From Girardinichthys multiradiatus (Eukaryota > Chordata > Actinopteri > Cyprinodontiformes > Goodeidae): a stretch of 64,000 nucleotides of DNA. Position 1 is the first letter of the stretch. Every line of letters begins with the position of its first letter. The stretch lies in contig NC_061817.1 in assembly GCF_021462225.1 (NCBI RefSeq), forward strand, positions 12,577,204-12,641,203. Reading direction: 5' to 3'. Positions 23,646-35,564 of the stretch are shown in pieces. The notes below the pieces were generated by a model. The model was given only the letters and a program-made list of their open reading frames with translations, did not search any database and had not been told where the DNA came from. The translations under genes and the position numbers were made by a program.

Positions 23646-24841
23646 GATCCAGGGGACTATGGTTTTTAACAGCACAGTTAGGTGAGGTAGTAAGTCAGCG
23701 TAGCATGTTTACTCTCTGTTTTGATACGAGTTTTTGACAACTCAGTCTTTAACATAATTCAATGCAAGTGGTCATTTTAAAAAAACCTTACAGAAAAAGT
23801 TGTTCTCCCACATTATAAACTCAACACTTTGTTTTGAACGTCATAGAATGTTATGAGTAATGTTTCAGCTGCTCTCTACGGATCTTTCTTTCTACAGATA
23901 TCCGTCTGGGCAGTTTCCATGAAACAGACAAATGGGCACTGCAGCAGCCAGGACAAATTTGCTTTCTTTGTGTGGGAAAACCCAGATTTCCTTGATCTGA
24001 GAAGATAATGTGCATGACCTGATAGCCAAGATGAAAAAATAGTTTTTTGGAAACAATTGACTATAAATTGCACATCTTGGTAGAGCAGCTCAGAAAGTCA
24101 GAGAGTGGAGCAACAACAGGTACTGGGAGTTTAATCAGAGACTCCTGTTACAGATCATTTTAAAAATGCTGCGATCATAATCCAATATTTGGGATCTGAC
24201 TGTTCCTTCTTCTTTGTGTCTTAACAAATAACTCTCTAGATCTTATTTTTGAATGCCTATTTTCTAATCCCTAAACCATGTCGGTTTTGCTGAATAATTT
24301 TTTTGCATCATGATGAGACATTTGTTCATATGGATACTTACCTAGTTTTTTCTTCACTGCTGATTCATGTATGTAGACATACAGAGTGAACAGTATTGAC
24401 CCAGATAAAGCATTCCATTAAAAACTGTGAAAACAACCACAAAGGCTACAACTAGAAGCAAATATACAAAACAGCTAAACTATAAAATAAAAACTGAATT
24501 ACTAAATAACAACACTGCATAAATTAGGGAAAATGATTTATCTGAAGCAGTCAGGTGAAATATGATGTATTTATGAAGCCAGCAGCACCATAAAATTCAG
24601 GCTAAAAATGTGAAATAAATATGGTTGCAGGTTGATCGAAATTTAGCAAATAATATTTAGCTACTTTTAGATACACTTCCCACTCCTTTTTGTGTTATAA
24701 ATGTTCACATGAAAGCAAAAATAAAGGAAACTTGTAAGATGTTGGACTTTATCTTATGTCACACCCCGTGTAAATTTGTTGCAAAGCCTGTACTGGATAC
24801 ACACAGGATGGGGGAGATGGCTGATTCATAAACAACTGCAT

Positions 24842-24897
<56 letters not shown>

Positions 24898-25115
24898 GGA
24901 GGGTGCTTAAAAACAGCACTAATAGGAAAAAGATGACAGGGAATGCATCGAGCGCTCCAGGAGAGTAAGAGGAGAGCGATGTTGGCCCGGCACACATCGA
25001 CAGCTCCAGGATCAGATAAAAAAAGGCAGTTTCCTAAGGAAAGTCCATTGTTATTGCTGGGTTTCATTTGTGCTCTTTTATATGGCAACATTTTTGTGTG
25101 TTTTTCTAATACTTT
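23646..25115. other. Non-coding stretch
   Basis: AT-rich sequence without a supported gene; holds the CA microsatellite at 24843-24895. Confidence 0.45.
24843..24895. repeat. (CA)n microsatellite, about 26 units
   Basis: Uninterrupted CA dinucleotides. Confidence 0.95.
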
Positions 25116-25120
25116 CACTT

Positions 25121-26210
25121 ACAGTGCCTTGCAAACGTTCTTACATTTGTTGAGATTTATTTTATTGGGATTTTATGTGATGGAGAGAAAAAGTAGTTCC
25201 GAATGTTTTAGTGGAAGGAAAAAAAATGCATGGTTTTATAAAAATTTGACAAATAATCCGAGGCATGTGGCATGCATTTGAATTCATTACACTGAGTCGA
25301 TAATTTGTTTGACCACATTTCTCTGCAATTATAGTTGCAGGTCTTTCAGGTTATGTCTGTAGTTTGCCCTGTTATCTTCACAAAATACTGCTCACTTGTA
25401 TCTGTGAACGTCAAGTTTGAAGTCTTGCCACAAATGCTTTGGATAGTTGAATAGTTGCATTTATGTCTTGAATATGCTTTGATCTGAACATTGTTGTTTC
25501 CATTCCATTGTTGCTCTGGAACAATATATCGGCATTAACATCGATATCAGTCGATACAGATATGTTAAAAACATATCTGTATCGGTCCAGCAAGTAAAAC
25601 TGGGCCCATATTAATAACATCTTTTTTTCCAACTTGTTGTCGTTTATGTTTCGAGAGGGGGAAGGGGGTGGTCATTTGGTATTTGTGTGGTCATGTGACA
25701 CTGATAGTGATGTAGCGCATGATCGTGGGGTGCTTAACAGAAGCAGAAAAGCAATGTCAGCGGTGGGAGTTTTCTTTTCATTATGCAATAATAAAGTCAG
25801 ATTTTGACCCAAATTTTCATACCAGTGCATTAACAGTGAGGTGCATTCCTAGTGATGGCAGATTTAGTTTTCCTGATATACAGCGTTTTGCATGCAGGCC
25901 CAAAGCTCCAGTTTTGGTCTGATCTGACCAGAGCACTTTTTTCCTTGTGTTTGCTGTGTCCCCTTCATGGCTTGTGGCAAACTACACATGGGACATGGTA
26001 GGATTTTCTGTCAACAATGACTATCTTCTTGCCACTCTTCCATAAAGGCCTGATTTTTGGAGTGTGTATCTAGAAGATGACCTTTCAGTAGGTTTTCCCA
26101 CCTGAGCTGTGGATCTCTGCAGCTCCTCCAGAGTTACCTTGCATCTCTTTGCTGTTCCTTTGATTATTGCTTTAGATCAGGAGTCTGAACCGCTAAATGG
26201 CTTTTAATAA
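25121..26210 (-). mobile_element. Tc1-like relic with a secondary insertion
   Basis: It begins with CAGTGCCTTGCAAACGTTC and ATTGGGATTTTATGTGATGG (a Tc1 terminal repeat). Further on it contains TTTGGTCTGATCTGACCAGAGCAC and CTTCTTGCCACTCTTCCATA, which are transposase sequence read on the minus strand. The middle (about 25500-25870) is foreign and includes a short perfect hairpin. Non-coding. Confidence 0.7.
25552..25584. repeat. Perfect 15-bp inverted repeat with 3-nt loop
   Basis: Arms CGATACAGATATGTT (25552-25566) and its exact complement (25570-25584) flank AAA. Surrounding ATCGATATCAG words suggest the core of a decayed MITE. Confidence 0.8.
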
Positions 26211-28395
26211 CTTTGTCCAAAACTGATATAGAATTGGAAGGTGTTTTTAAATATAAATAGGTTAGATTAGCAGCTTTTCTGTGTATTAAAATAGAAAGTT
26301 GTTCAAATATTGTGCATACATTTTTTTCACCATTCAGCCACACGTGCTTTTTTCATGTTTGTCTATAAAGATATTCAATTAATATAATGTTCCATACAAG
26401 AAAATGTACTCTAAAAGTTGTTTTTTTTTTTTTTTTCCTAATGCCTAAACATAGATATAAAGTTGTATTATTTAACTAATAATAATTTTAACTTTAATAA
26501 GATTAAACACATTTTATAAGTTAGGTGTAAAACCTGATCAGGCAAAACTTTAATTACACAGATAGACTGTTTACTAATTTGGTGACTTCAATTAGTTGTA
26601 CTGGACTTTATTTAGGTGTATCAAAGTAAATGCCCTATTCATTATAAGGCACTACTTTTTTTTGGGCTGTCACAAAATCCTTTTAAAATGCACTGACATT
26701 TTCCTACCACAAATATTCATACAGCTGGAGGTTTTCATATTTTCATCACACTTTTTTGTGGTCTTATCTAAAAACTCTCCTATTTAGTCCTTTTTTTTTC
26801 AGTTGCTTCACTGTACAAACACAAAATTAGAATAGAATCAGAAAAGTGCTCCAACTCTCCCCCAGAAACATTTCTGTGGAAACCGAAAAGAGAACCGCCT
26901 GCTGCATTCAGGAAAACGTGTGTCATCTTGTTTATTTTCCCTTGGCCCGCTGTCTTTTTCCAGCCCATGGGGTGCGATAATAATAAAAAAATACTGCGGC
27001 GTCCAACATCTCCCGCCAGACGAGCTCGCACAAAATCCAATGAGCGACCGTGAGGCCCTACAGCAACATTTCTGCTCTGAGGGGAGAGGAGGAGGAAGTT
27101 ATATGGTGTGAGTTAATGTTTGCTCCCTCGTGTGTTTGTGCAGATTTTGGCTTAGATTATGTACACAAACACAAATTAAGTCATACCCTCATCCCTGGTG
27201 GGTAACTGTGTCCCAGAGGTGCCACTGGCAGCCAGTTCTGGCAACCGGCCTTGATTTCTGCTACTTTTCCTCTCAATTCCCTGCAAAACTTTCCCTTTAG
27301 TTTTCCCCATGGTCCCAGTCCCATCACCGCTCCCTCCATCTTCTGCCTGATGTGCATCTACTAAGACTAAATAATATTTGGACAGGTGTTCTCTCATATA
27401 CATTAACTTCAAGGGGTTCTGGTTTGCCATTTCACTGGCGTACCTTACAGAGAAAACAAAGCAGCAGATCCTGACGGGTGGACTCTTTGCACTGTAGTCC
27501 ACAGTGAATGTATAATCCCTAACAATAAAAAAGTGTTTAGCACCAATTTTCCTTTACTTTTAAGACCCCCCCCCCCACCACCAGACAAGAGGAGGCCACA
27601 TCTGGAAGACAGATGTATTCCCATTCACTCACTCTCTCTTTCTCCTATGCCCCCCTCCTCTTTCTTTCTGGGGAAACATGAGAGCTGAGCTAATTCTCTC
27701 CCTCCCGCCCAGGCTGGACCACCCACATTCGGAAACGCCTAGCTGTTCCTGAGGCAGAGGCCGCCCAGCAGCTCACGGAGGGCCCAGAGCGAACAAGAGA
27801 GATGTAAGGACGGGTTGTTGCGGACGGTTTTAGTGGAGTACCAATTACGTCAGTGTCAAGGCTGTGAGCCATCACAGTGGAAGCAGGAGTGTCCCAGAGG
27901 CAGCAGGGGCCCTTTTGTTCAGTGCTCCACAAACTATGTCTTTCACTTTATTCTACTGTATAATGGATTTTCTTTTTAAATTAAAAACAAGATCTTTGTT
28001 CTGGGCTTCATACGGACTAAGAAAAACTAATCACATAATCGAGCATGTCAAGAAAACTGACAACGAGTTGGTAAAGCTGCAGTTTTTATTTGCTTGGTAA
28101 GCAACAAACAAAAATCACAGTCAACTCCTACATAAAGATCAACACCGCCACCTTGTGGACATTCCTCAATATCGCGTCCCAACGACAGTGATTTTAATGT
28201 GCTCTCACGTTCATCAAAATATCATTGTTCAAAAAGTAAAGCCATAGTCCAGCAGTTTCTGTCCAAACCATGATAATTTTACCACCACCCTGCAGCGGTG
28301 GACAGAAGTCATGACGGAGTACAGTGATCTACAGTGTACTTTTACTTACTGTATGTGAAAGTCTGAAACATATTTGAGGTCATAGCTACAAATGC
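26211..28395. other. Non-coding stretch with one unrecognised exon-like block
   Basis: Mostly AT-rich to 26800; from 26870 to 27120 non-repetitive sequence with forkhead-like TTGTTTATTTT. An exon-like minus-strand ORF at 27189-27502 is discussed under findings. A C-run sits at 27568-27576. No gene can be supported. Confidence 0.35.
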
Positions 28396-28399
28396 TTGA

Positions 28400-28880
28400 A
28401 TGAGCAAGTGATGCAAGGTGGTGGCAGAATCATGCAGTGGGCATGCTTTTGCTAAATGTATAGCCAGAGCTAGAATGGAATGGTTTAGATCAGAGCATAT
28501 TCAGGTGTTAGATTGGTCTAGCCAAAGTCCAGAATCCAAGTTAGAATCTGTGGCGTGACTTGAACAAATTTTGTTCACAGACGTTCTGCGTGCATTCTAA
28601 TAGAGCTTGAGCTGATTTGTAAAGAAGAATGGGGTAAAAATGTCTCTATATGTGCAAAACTGGTGGGGACATACATCTAAACACTTGCGGCTGTAAATGC
28701 ATTAAAACGTAGTTCTACAAAGCATTGACTCACAGGGAGCTGAACACAAATGCATGTAAAACATAATTTTCCTTTCCTTTACTTTACATAAATCTATTGA
28801 ATAAAATCCCAAAAAACACAATGAAGTTTAGGTTGTAATGAAAAAAAATATATACTTCAATACTTTTCCAATGTATCAAG
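28400..28880 (+). mobile_element. Tc1-like relic, 3' half
   Basis: GGTGGTGGCAGAATCATGC, GGAATGGTTTAGATCAGAGCA, CTTGAGCTGATTTGTAAAG and AGCATTGACTCACAGGGAG follow the order of the 3' half of the common fish Tc1 family. Many indels. Confidence 0.7.
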
Positions 28881-30420
28881 TAAGTAAAAAGTGCTTGAAC
28901 AACAGTAACAAGGCACAAGGCTATGTAGTGGAGAGTTGGCGTCCCAGGTGGAGCTCCTTGTAGCAGCAGAGGAAGATTAGTGAACAGCATCAGGACCTAT
29001 TTGGCAAGTTAAAACCCCAATGAACAGAAAATGATGGATAAAATCTTTAAGTGTATGATCCTTTTACCCAGATGAGCTAGAGAAACTCCTACAATCCCCT
29101 CACTGTAGTGGTATGTATTTATTATTTATAAATTAATGGTAAACAGCAATATTTTGCTACCTGAGCTCCGCTGCAAAGATTATATATCATGAAGAACCAC
29201 AAATATCCAGAGCTGAACAAAAAAAAAAAAGTATCTAGGTTTAGCCTGTCTGAACTGTTGCATACTTTGAAACCTACTTTAATAGCAGAGGCATCAGTGA
29301 TAGGAATGCACAAGGAGAGCACTTTTTTCCCTTAAATATGCACATTTATAAAATTTCATATGATGTGATAGTTTGCAATTTGAAAAAAAATAAAAGCAGC
29401 GTGCACATGTTGAAGCGTGTGCGTGATATTGGGAAAACCCTCAGAGAAATTGTTTCACAGAAAGAAATAAGCTTTTCTCCAGCTTTAATTGAGAGTAAAT
29501 TACACAACCATTAAACTTCTCCAGCCAATAAGAGTTTTTAAAGCTAACAAACACCAAGCTAAAAAACACCAAACTTCCCATATAAGCTGCAGAAAGAAGA
29601 ATGACAGAGCAATTTAATGGTTTTTGGTAGGTAACGGTAATCAGAGATGCTGTAGTGCTTGAAAGGGTCAATAGGCTTCTAAATAATTGGATATTTCTCA
29701 AATATGACCTAAAATGCTATCATGTTTCCACAGAAGTAGAGGAACCCAGTGATAAAAATAAGAGAGAATGATTATACTCGGTTCACTTCATACATAAATA
29801 TTCATGTCTAAAACTTTATTTTAGACATGAATTTACTGTGTGGATATGACGTCCTGGCTATTGTTTTGAAAGCAGTAGCATCGTGTCTTCTGCTTATTTT
29901 AGGTCTGTGTGCTGCTTTTAGCTCCTGCATTTTGAATATTATTATTATTACATAAACAGTTTGTTTTTGTCGTTTTTTTCTTGTTTCTGCGCCGCTAGAT
30001 AATTGTATCTCTGTTATCAAACTACAAAAACGGCTTAACGGGTTAAAGTGGAACGCTCTTTGACCTCCAGCGGGGCGGCTTGCGAAGTGCTTCCGTCGCA
30101 TTTAAAGAGACAGCACCAAAACGAGCACCTCAGTACAGGGGTAAAAGAGGGGCCTGCGGAGCTACACTAACAAGGAGCTACAATAACAGACCAAAGCATC
30201 GCAGTTCCACTTTATATATACCACAACTGAATGATTTAAGTGTGAAAAGGAAGGATTTAAAAGCATGATATGTCCCATTTAAGCAGTATTTGTATGCAGT
30301 GACATAAACGGCAAAAAAAAAAAAAAGACTGCGTTTTGAAAGAAGGTATCAAAAAGAATACTTTGTGACAACTTTTTTTTGTCACTTTTAGTGTCATTGC
30401 AATGATAATAGAACAAATGT
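28881..30420. other. Non-coding stretch, nothing recognised
   Basis: AT-rich, only short ORFs. No repeat family identified with confidence. Confidence 0.4.
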
Positions 30421-31020
30421 GACGGCATTGTGAGTTTACCAGACTTTTCAGATTTTTATTTGTAAAGAAAAAAATCTGAAAATCGTGTACAATATTCATT
30501 CCACTTCACAGTTATGCACCGCTTTGTGTTTGCCCATCACATGAAAACCCAATAAAACAATAAAATGTGTGTGGTTGAAATGTTACAAATTGTGGAAACT
30601 GCAGCTGTATCTGTGGTAGATGCTTTCCTTTCTGCCAATCTGTCATCAACTTGGAGAATTTGCTCTTCCACCCTGGACAGCTAGCGATTTTCCCATATTA
30701 AACATTTATTATTTGTCTTTTAAAACATTCTTTGTTCCAATGTATTGTGTGCCCAGGCTTAGAGATATTTTCCTGTGCAATTTGCAGGTATAATCCAGAA
30801 ATGATCCAACTAACAAACCATCCTGGTTTAGATTCAACAGATTCTACCCAAATCATGACACTTCCTCCACCATGCTTCATCTCTGGACCAAAGTTATTAA
30901 CATGGATTACAGTGATGCACTTTCGCCAACCATAATCTGATGTGACAATGTATTTTAGGTCATATTTATGCAGAAACACTTTCAAGCACCACTGTGAAAC
31001 TGACTCTTTTACCAAGTGTT
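30420..31020 (-). mobile_element. Tc1-like debris around an unclassified repeat
   Basis: TTTTCAGATTTTTATTTGTA and CACATGAAAACCCAATAAAAC at 30450-30565 and the minus-strand piece CAAATCATGACACTTCCTCC near 30850 are Tc1 remnants. Between them, at 30608-30754, lies copy 2 of the unclassified repeat also found at 14961. Confidence 0.55.
30608..30754 (+). repeat. Unclassified dispersed repeat, copy 2
   Basis: Counterpart of 14961-15098: same order of CTTTCTGCC, CTTGGAG, CTCTTCCACCC, GATTTTCCC, TTTGTCTTTTAAAA and ATTGTGTG. Confidence 0.6.
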
Positions 31021-31075
31021 ACTCAGTAAGCGCATAGTTTTGTAAAACAGCTAAAATTAGTTGAAGGTGCACCTG

Positions 31076-33617
31076 TTATTTAGTTTTCTCTGTTTTCCTT
31101 CTGCTCACTTCAGTAGCCACAGAACCCACAGTGGCTCCAACCGTGCCACCGATCTGCCCGCCTACAAACAGACCCACCAGGGACCCGAACAGAGCCTCCC
31201 TTCTTACTAGAGTGGGCAGCCACCTGATCCAGCCCATCAGCTTCTCCCATAAGCCCCAAAGAAAAGAGGGAGTGGCAGAGGAAGGCAAGACCCTGTTACC
31301 AGAAGGGAAAATACTATCTACATCCAAATCAAAATCACGAGTGCTTCTCTCTGCCTCTTCCCTGACTGCTTCCATTTCTTTCTCTGTCACCTCTGGTTGT
31401 GAGTTTGACGATGTGTTGTCACTCAGCTCTTCCCCCCTCCTCTGCCTTATAATCTCTATCTGCCGCTGCCTCACCCTGTCCTCAGCCTCCTGGTAGAGAG
31501 GGCAGCTGAGGTGCTTGGTACCGCTCTCCCTCACTGCCTGCTCAACCTTCTCCAGCAGCTCCTCCACCTTTTTCCCTTCTTCTTCTGCTTCTCCGCTGCA
31601 TCTCTCCAGCGTATGGTAGCGGTCGCCACACCTTCCCACCAGCTCTTGGAGGTCTTTGCGCCAGGTCATGATATACTGCTCCAGTGGCTCGTCCTCTCCC
31701 AGCTCCTCTGTGTGGGTGAAGAGAACAATGGTGTTTGTGCTTACTGCAGCGGGGCCAAACAGTTTTGCAAGGGCGTCGAGTGCCTTGGATTCATCGTGAG
31801 CAGGCTCATTCAATGAGACACAGAGCAGGAAGGCATGAGGTCCAGGGCTGGATAAGGTGATGAAGGAGGAAATATGCGTCCTCCTCTCCTCTGGGCTACA
31901 GGCCGAGCTGTACCAGGCTGGACTGGACACCACCACTACCTACAAGGAGGGAGAGTGTCAGTTACAGGGTGAACCAATGCTGTACGAACATTCTGAGTCT
32001 GCACAAGAGAACAATTTCTATGATTTACAGTTATGTGTTTGGAATAATCTGAACACATAGAAAATTATATTTTGTGAGTATTTTATTGGGATTTTAGGAG
32101 ACAGACTAAGACAGAGTGGTTCATTACTGAGAAGCGAAAGGACAAAGATGAAGGGTTATCATTTTGTTTGCTAAATAAAATCTGAAACATGTGAAGTACA
32201 TATATAAGTTTTGTAGAACCATTGTTTAAGAACAGCTTCCCTCTCCGTGCTCAGGAGAAATATCCCCAAAACATGATGGTTCCACCACCGTGTTATTCAC
32301 AAAAACATTTGGACACCTTTATTTTTCTTCCAATCACAACTGTGCTCTACTTTGTGTTGGTCTTTGACATAACGAAGAATACTGGTTTGTATTATGTATT
32401 ATTACATTTATTATTATTAATTTTGCTTTTTCTAAACCATTCCATTGTAGCTCTGGCTGCATATTTAGAGTCATTACCCTTGTCGCCATCAGTCTTTTGC
32501 AGTGTCTAACATGTTTTTTTTCCCCCCCAGGACTGTCCTATATTTTGCTCCATAAGTCTTCCCATCCCCACAGCATGATGCAGCATTCGCCATGTCTCAC
32601 CATTAGAATTACACGTTCACGGTGATGAGTAATGTTAAATTTCTGTTCTCTAAAAATCATCTGAGGCGTTCAATTGGATTTATCCTGAAATCAAACAACA
32701 CACAGATGGACTCTGTACTCATTCATGATTACAGTTGGTTGCACTGGATTTTATTTAGGGGTATGAGCATAAAAGGGGTGGGGAGAAAAAAAAATCCATA
32801 CCACACTTTCCAGGTTTTTTGTTTTGGTCCATCACATCAAATCCCAATAATATACACTGAAGTTTGTGGATGTAATGTGACAAAATGTAAAAAAGTTCAA
32901 TATTTTTGCAAGCCCAAGAGTAGCTGGAATCCACTAAAAGTAAAAAGAAAAACAACTAGTTATGTTAACAGTAGCTGCATAAAGTATATAAATTATAAAA
33001 ATATTATGAAATGCACGTTTGTTTTCAGTGATCTGAGGAGATGTAAGTCATTCCTTCCTTCCTACCTGCCTCCCAGCAGCTTGCCCCCTGTGTCTGGTGC
33101 ACTCCTGAACTTCCTGAGCATCTGTGCCCTGTTGGTTGTCTTCCAGGCCCAGGATGGAGCAGACTGCAGTTCTATTCTCTGCCTTGATCGGGCCCAGAAC
33201 CACCAGCCTCAGCTCTGCGAAGAAAAACCGACACCCATACTTAATCACACTGTGTTGTTGTCGTCTCAAACAGTGCGTGAACTCTGCAAAGTTTGTCTGA
33301 CTCACTTTAACCGTATTACTACATGCAGGCATGATAAGATAATACCAAAAGATAACCTGTTGTTGACTTTGCGCTCGGTTTATTCTGATAGTGTATAAGC
33401 GTGTGTAGAAACAACTCGTTTTCTCAGAATGGATTTTCCGAGAAGTGACGCGGCCATTGGCAACTGCCACCTTCTTCCCTCATCAGGAACCGCAAAGACG
33501 CGCAGCAGAGCAAGCAGCTCCCACCCACTCACTCCTCCGCCATTACTCTTATTATTAGACCTGAATAAAAACAACAGGGCGCTCCGTCTTACCGGACTGT
33601 GAGGCGGACGCTGCCAT
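31076..33617 (-). CDS. GIMAP/AIG1-family-like protein with degenerate GTPase motifs
   Basis: Three coding exons on the minus strand: 33593-33617 (starts MAASASQS), 33066-33214 and 31076-31939. They join through GT-AG introns to 345 aa with consistent phases. Residues about 9-190 follow the AIG1 G-domain order: LRLVVLG, then SILG, then a segment ending GRQV, LSSPGPHAFLLCVSL, and TIVLFTHTEEL, a GIMAP-type G4 region. But the P-loop position reads GPIKAENRTAV with no GK[ST], and the G3 position reads VVVVSSPAW instead of a DTPG box, so GTP binding is doubtful. An Arg/Glu-rich coiled-coil-like part (about 190-285) precedes a C-terminal hydrophobic region (WGLWEKLMGWIRW and a Gly-rich GLFVGGQIGGTVGATVG), a likely membrane anchor. 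In the family, GIMAPs act in lymphocyte survival and on organelle membranes. This one may be a pseudo-GTPase. Exon 1 lies in a GC-rich promoter-like patch. Confidence 0.85.
31940..33065. other. Intron 2 of the GIMAP-like gene, with Tc1 debris
   Basis: Pieces such as AACATGATGGTTCCACCACCG (about 32270), CAGCATGATGCAGCATTCG (about 32570) and TCACATCAAATCCCAATAAT (about 32830) are minus-strand Tc1 remnants. No exon seen. Confidence 0.6.
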
Positions 33618-33959
33618 CTCCGCTCCTGCTTCGCTGCTGTCAGTGTTAGATCAGACTTCCTAATTCCTGCAGGCTGACTCAGGCTTGACAGTCTGGACTC
33701 CAGAGGCGAGCACAGCGCCATCTGCTGATGACGCCAGAGCTCTGCTTCATTATGCGTCATAATGAACCAGAATACGATTGAAATGTTCGTTTATTTTAGG
33801 AATTCAACTCAAAAATGAAATTCATGTGAAATAACACCGATTTACAATTAAGAAATGTAATTTTATGGCCAACTTCATGTCCAACAGTCCACAGAATAAG
33901 CCACGAGGTTTATTGGAAAGCCATCTCTTTCCAGCATCCATGTACTTCTGCTGAATTAG

Positions 33960-34575
33960 AACCTTTTGCACCGAACCTTTCAGCCCAGATGGTTTCAGAA
34001 TATTTATCTCATGCTTGATTCAAGCATTTCCTTTTGGCAGCATTCCCCAAATCTGTAAGACAGCCCATGTTCTGCCTCTGCATAAAAACATCAGCCAACA
34101 AGTCTGATATAAATCATTACCGCCAATCTCAAAACAGCCCTGTTAAGCATAAATACTGTATTCACTTGTAAATTAGTAACTTCAAACGTTTCTATTCACT
34201 AACTGATTAACTGCTCCATGCTGGCTTTCGGAGCACCAATTCTGCTGCCACACTGGTTTTGCATAACTTCAGTTTTAGAAAATGCTTCATCAGTTGCTCT
34301 CAATAGGTCTGGACAAAATAACCTGCCTCTGGTTCACGAAAGATTAATGTGTTAAAATAGGACATTTTCAGCATTCTAATTTTCCTCCTTTTGAAGGTAT
34401 TCCCCAGGGATCTGTCCTCGGAACAATTATTTTCACCATTTAAATCAATATTAAATCTTCTAATAATTCTAAATTCAATCTTTGTGCTGATGATACTGTC
34501 CTATAGTCTTGCAGATTCTTTAGAGTCCAAAATCTACAATCACTTCTTACGTTAATTCAAAAAGAACTTTAATTG
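33960..34575 (+). pseudogene. Decayed LINE reverse transcriptase fragment
   Basis: Between the GIMAP-like gene and hmgxb4, conceptual reading in several frames gives CCLCIKTS-like debris, then GIPQGSVLG at about 34398-34424, a stop-riddled segment, and LCADDTVL at about 34480-34503. These are the PQGSxLGP and YADD motifs of a reverse transcriptase with the usual spacing. It resembles L2/CR1/jockey-type fish LINEs. Stops and frameshifts show it is old. Confidence 0.65.
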
Positions 34576-35560
34576 AAATCCCCCCTATACTGCTCAGAGA
34601 ATAAATGCTCTTTATTTACACACCTCAGCTGCTTGAGGTTCATGCCACATGCACTGATGGTAGTAATTCATGGGGAAAAGGCCAAGATTGAATGCTTATA
34701 ACGCAGAGAACATGGACATATTTCAAAGAGGCACACATCTGTAATAAAAAAAAATGTTTCATTAGTTTTATGTAATATTTAAATTTTCTAAGAAACTCAA
34801 ATTTTGGGTTTTATTAGCTGTAGGCCATAATCATCAAAACACTTAATATACATCACTGTGTATAAGGAGTATATATGATGTATGAGTGTCACTTATTGAA
34901 TAAATGACCTTTTTGATGATCTAAATTTATAGGAAATCACCTGTTTTACATATTTTGATGTGCAACATAAAAACCATGTCATCCATGTCGCTAAAACAGT
35001 TTAATGTTGCCTTCTTGTTCAGTTTTTAACTGAAATTATTGGAAGATCTCTTCATTTCGATGAAGTTGCACCAAGAGCTGTGTTTGTCCAACACTTCCTA
35101 AATGTCCGAGTACAGTAAAAACCTAAATGCTGCACCAACGACATGAGTAAAAATCAAGTACTTTTAACATTGTAAATGTTCACGAGAGAAATATTTCCTA
35201 GACTGATGAGTGCATAAAACAACAGTTTAAATTTTTACACGTTTTAGTAAAAAAAAAAAAAACTAATTAAGATAACTACAATCATACAATTTAAATCCTA
35301 GTCAATGCCAAAAACTCAACAGACACCTGTACAGTAACATAAGAACAAAACATATACAATAAAAGGTTTGATTTAAAATCAGCAATTACAAAATTTTGAG
35401 ATATTATCTAAAAAAATACACTTTAAAAACATGTTGAAACTAGAAATATCCAGATCTTCAGATCCCAAGCAGTGGCTTAAGTTAAACTTCGAAGGCCTCT
35501 CCAGGATCAGACCCTTCCAGTCAGTTTGGTTGCTTTGATGCCACATTACTCCGTTTCAGG
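34576..35560. other. Non-coding stretch 3' of hmgxb4
   Basis: AT-rich. It should contain the hmgxb4 3' UTR next to 35565, but I cannot place its end. No other gene. Confidence 0.4.
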
Positions 35561-35564
35561 GTCC

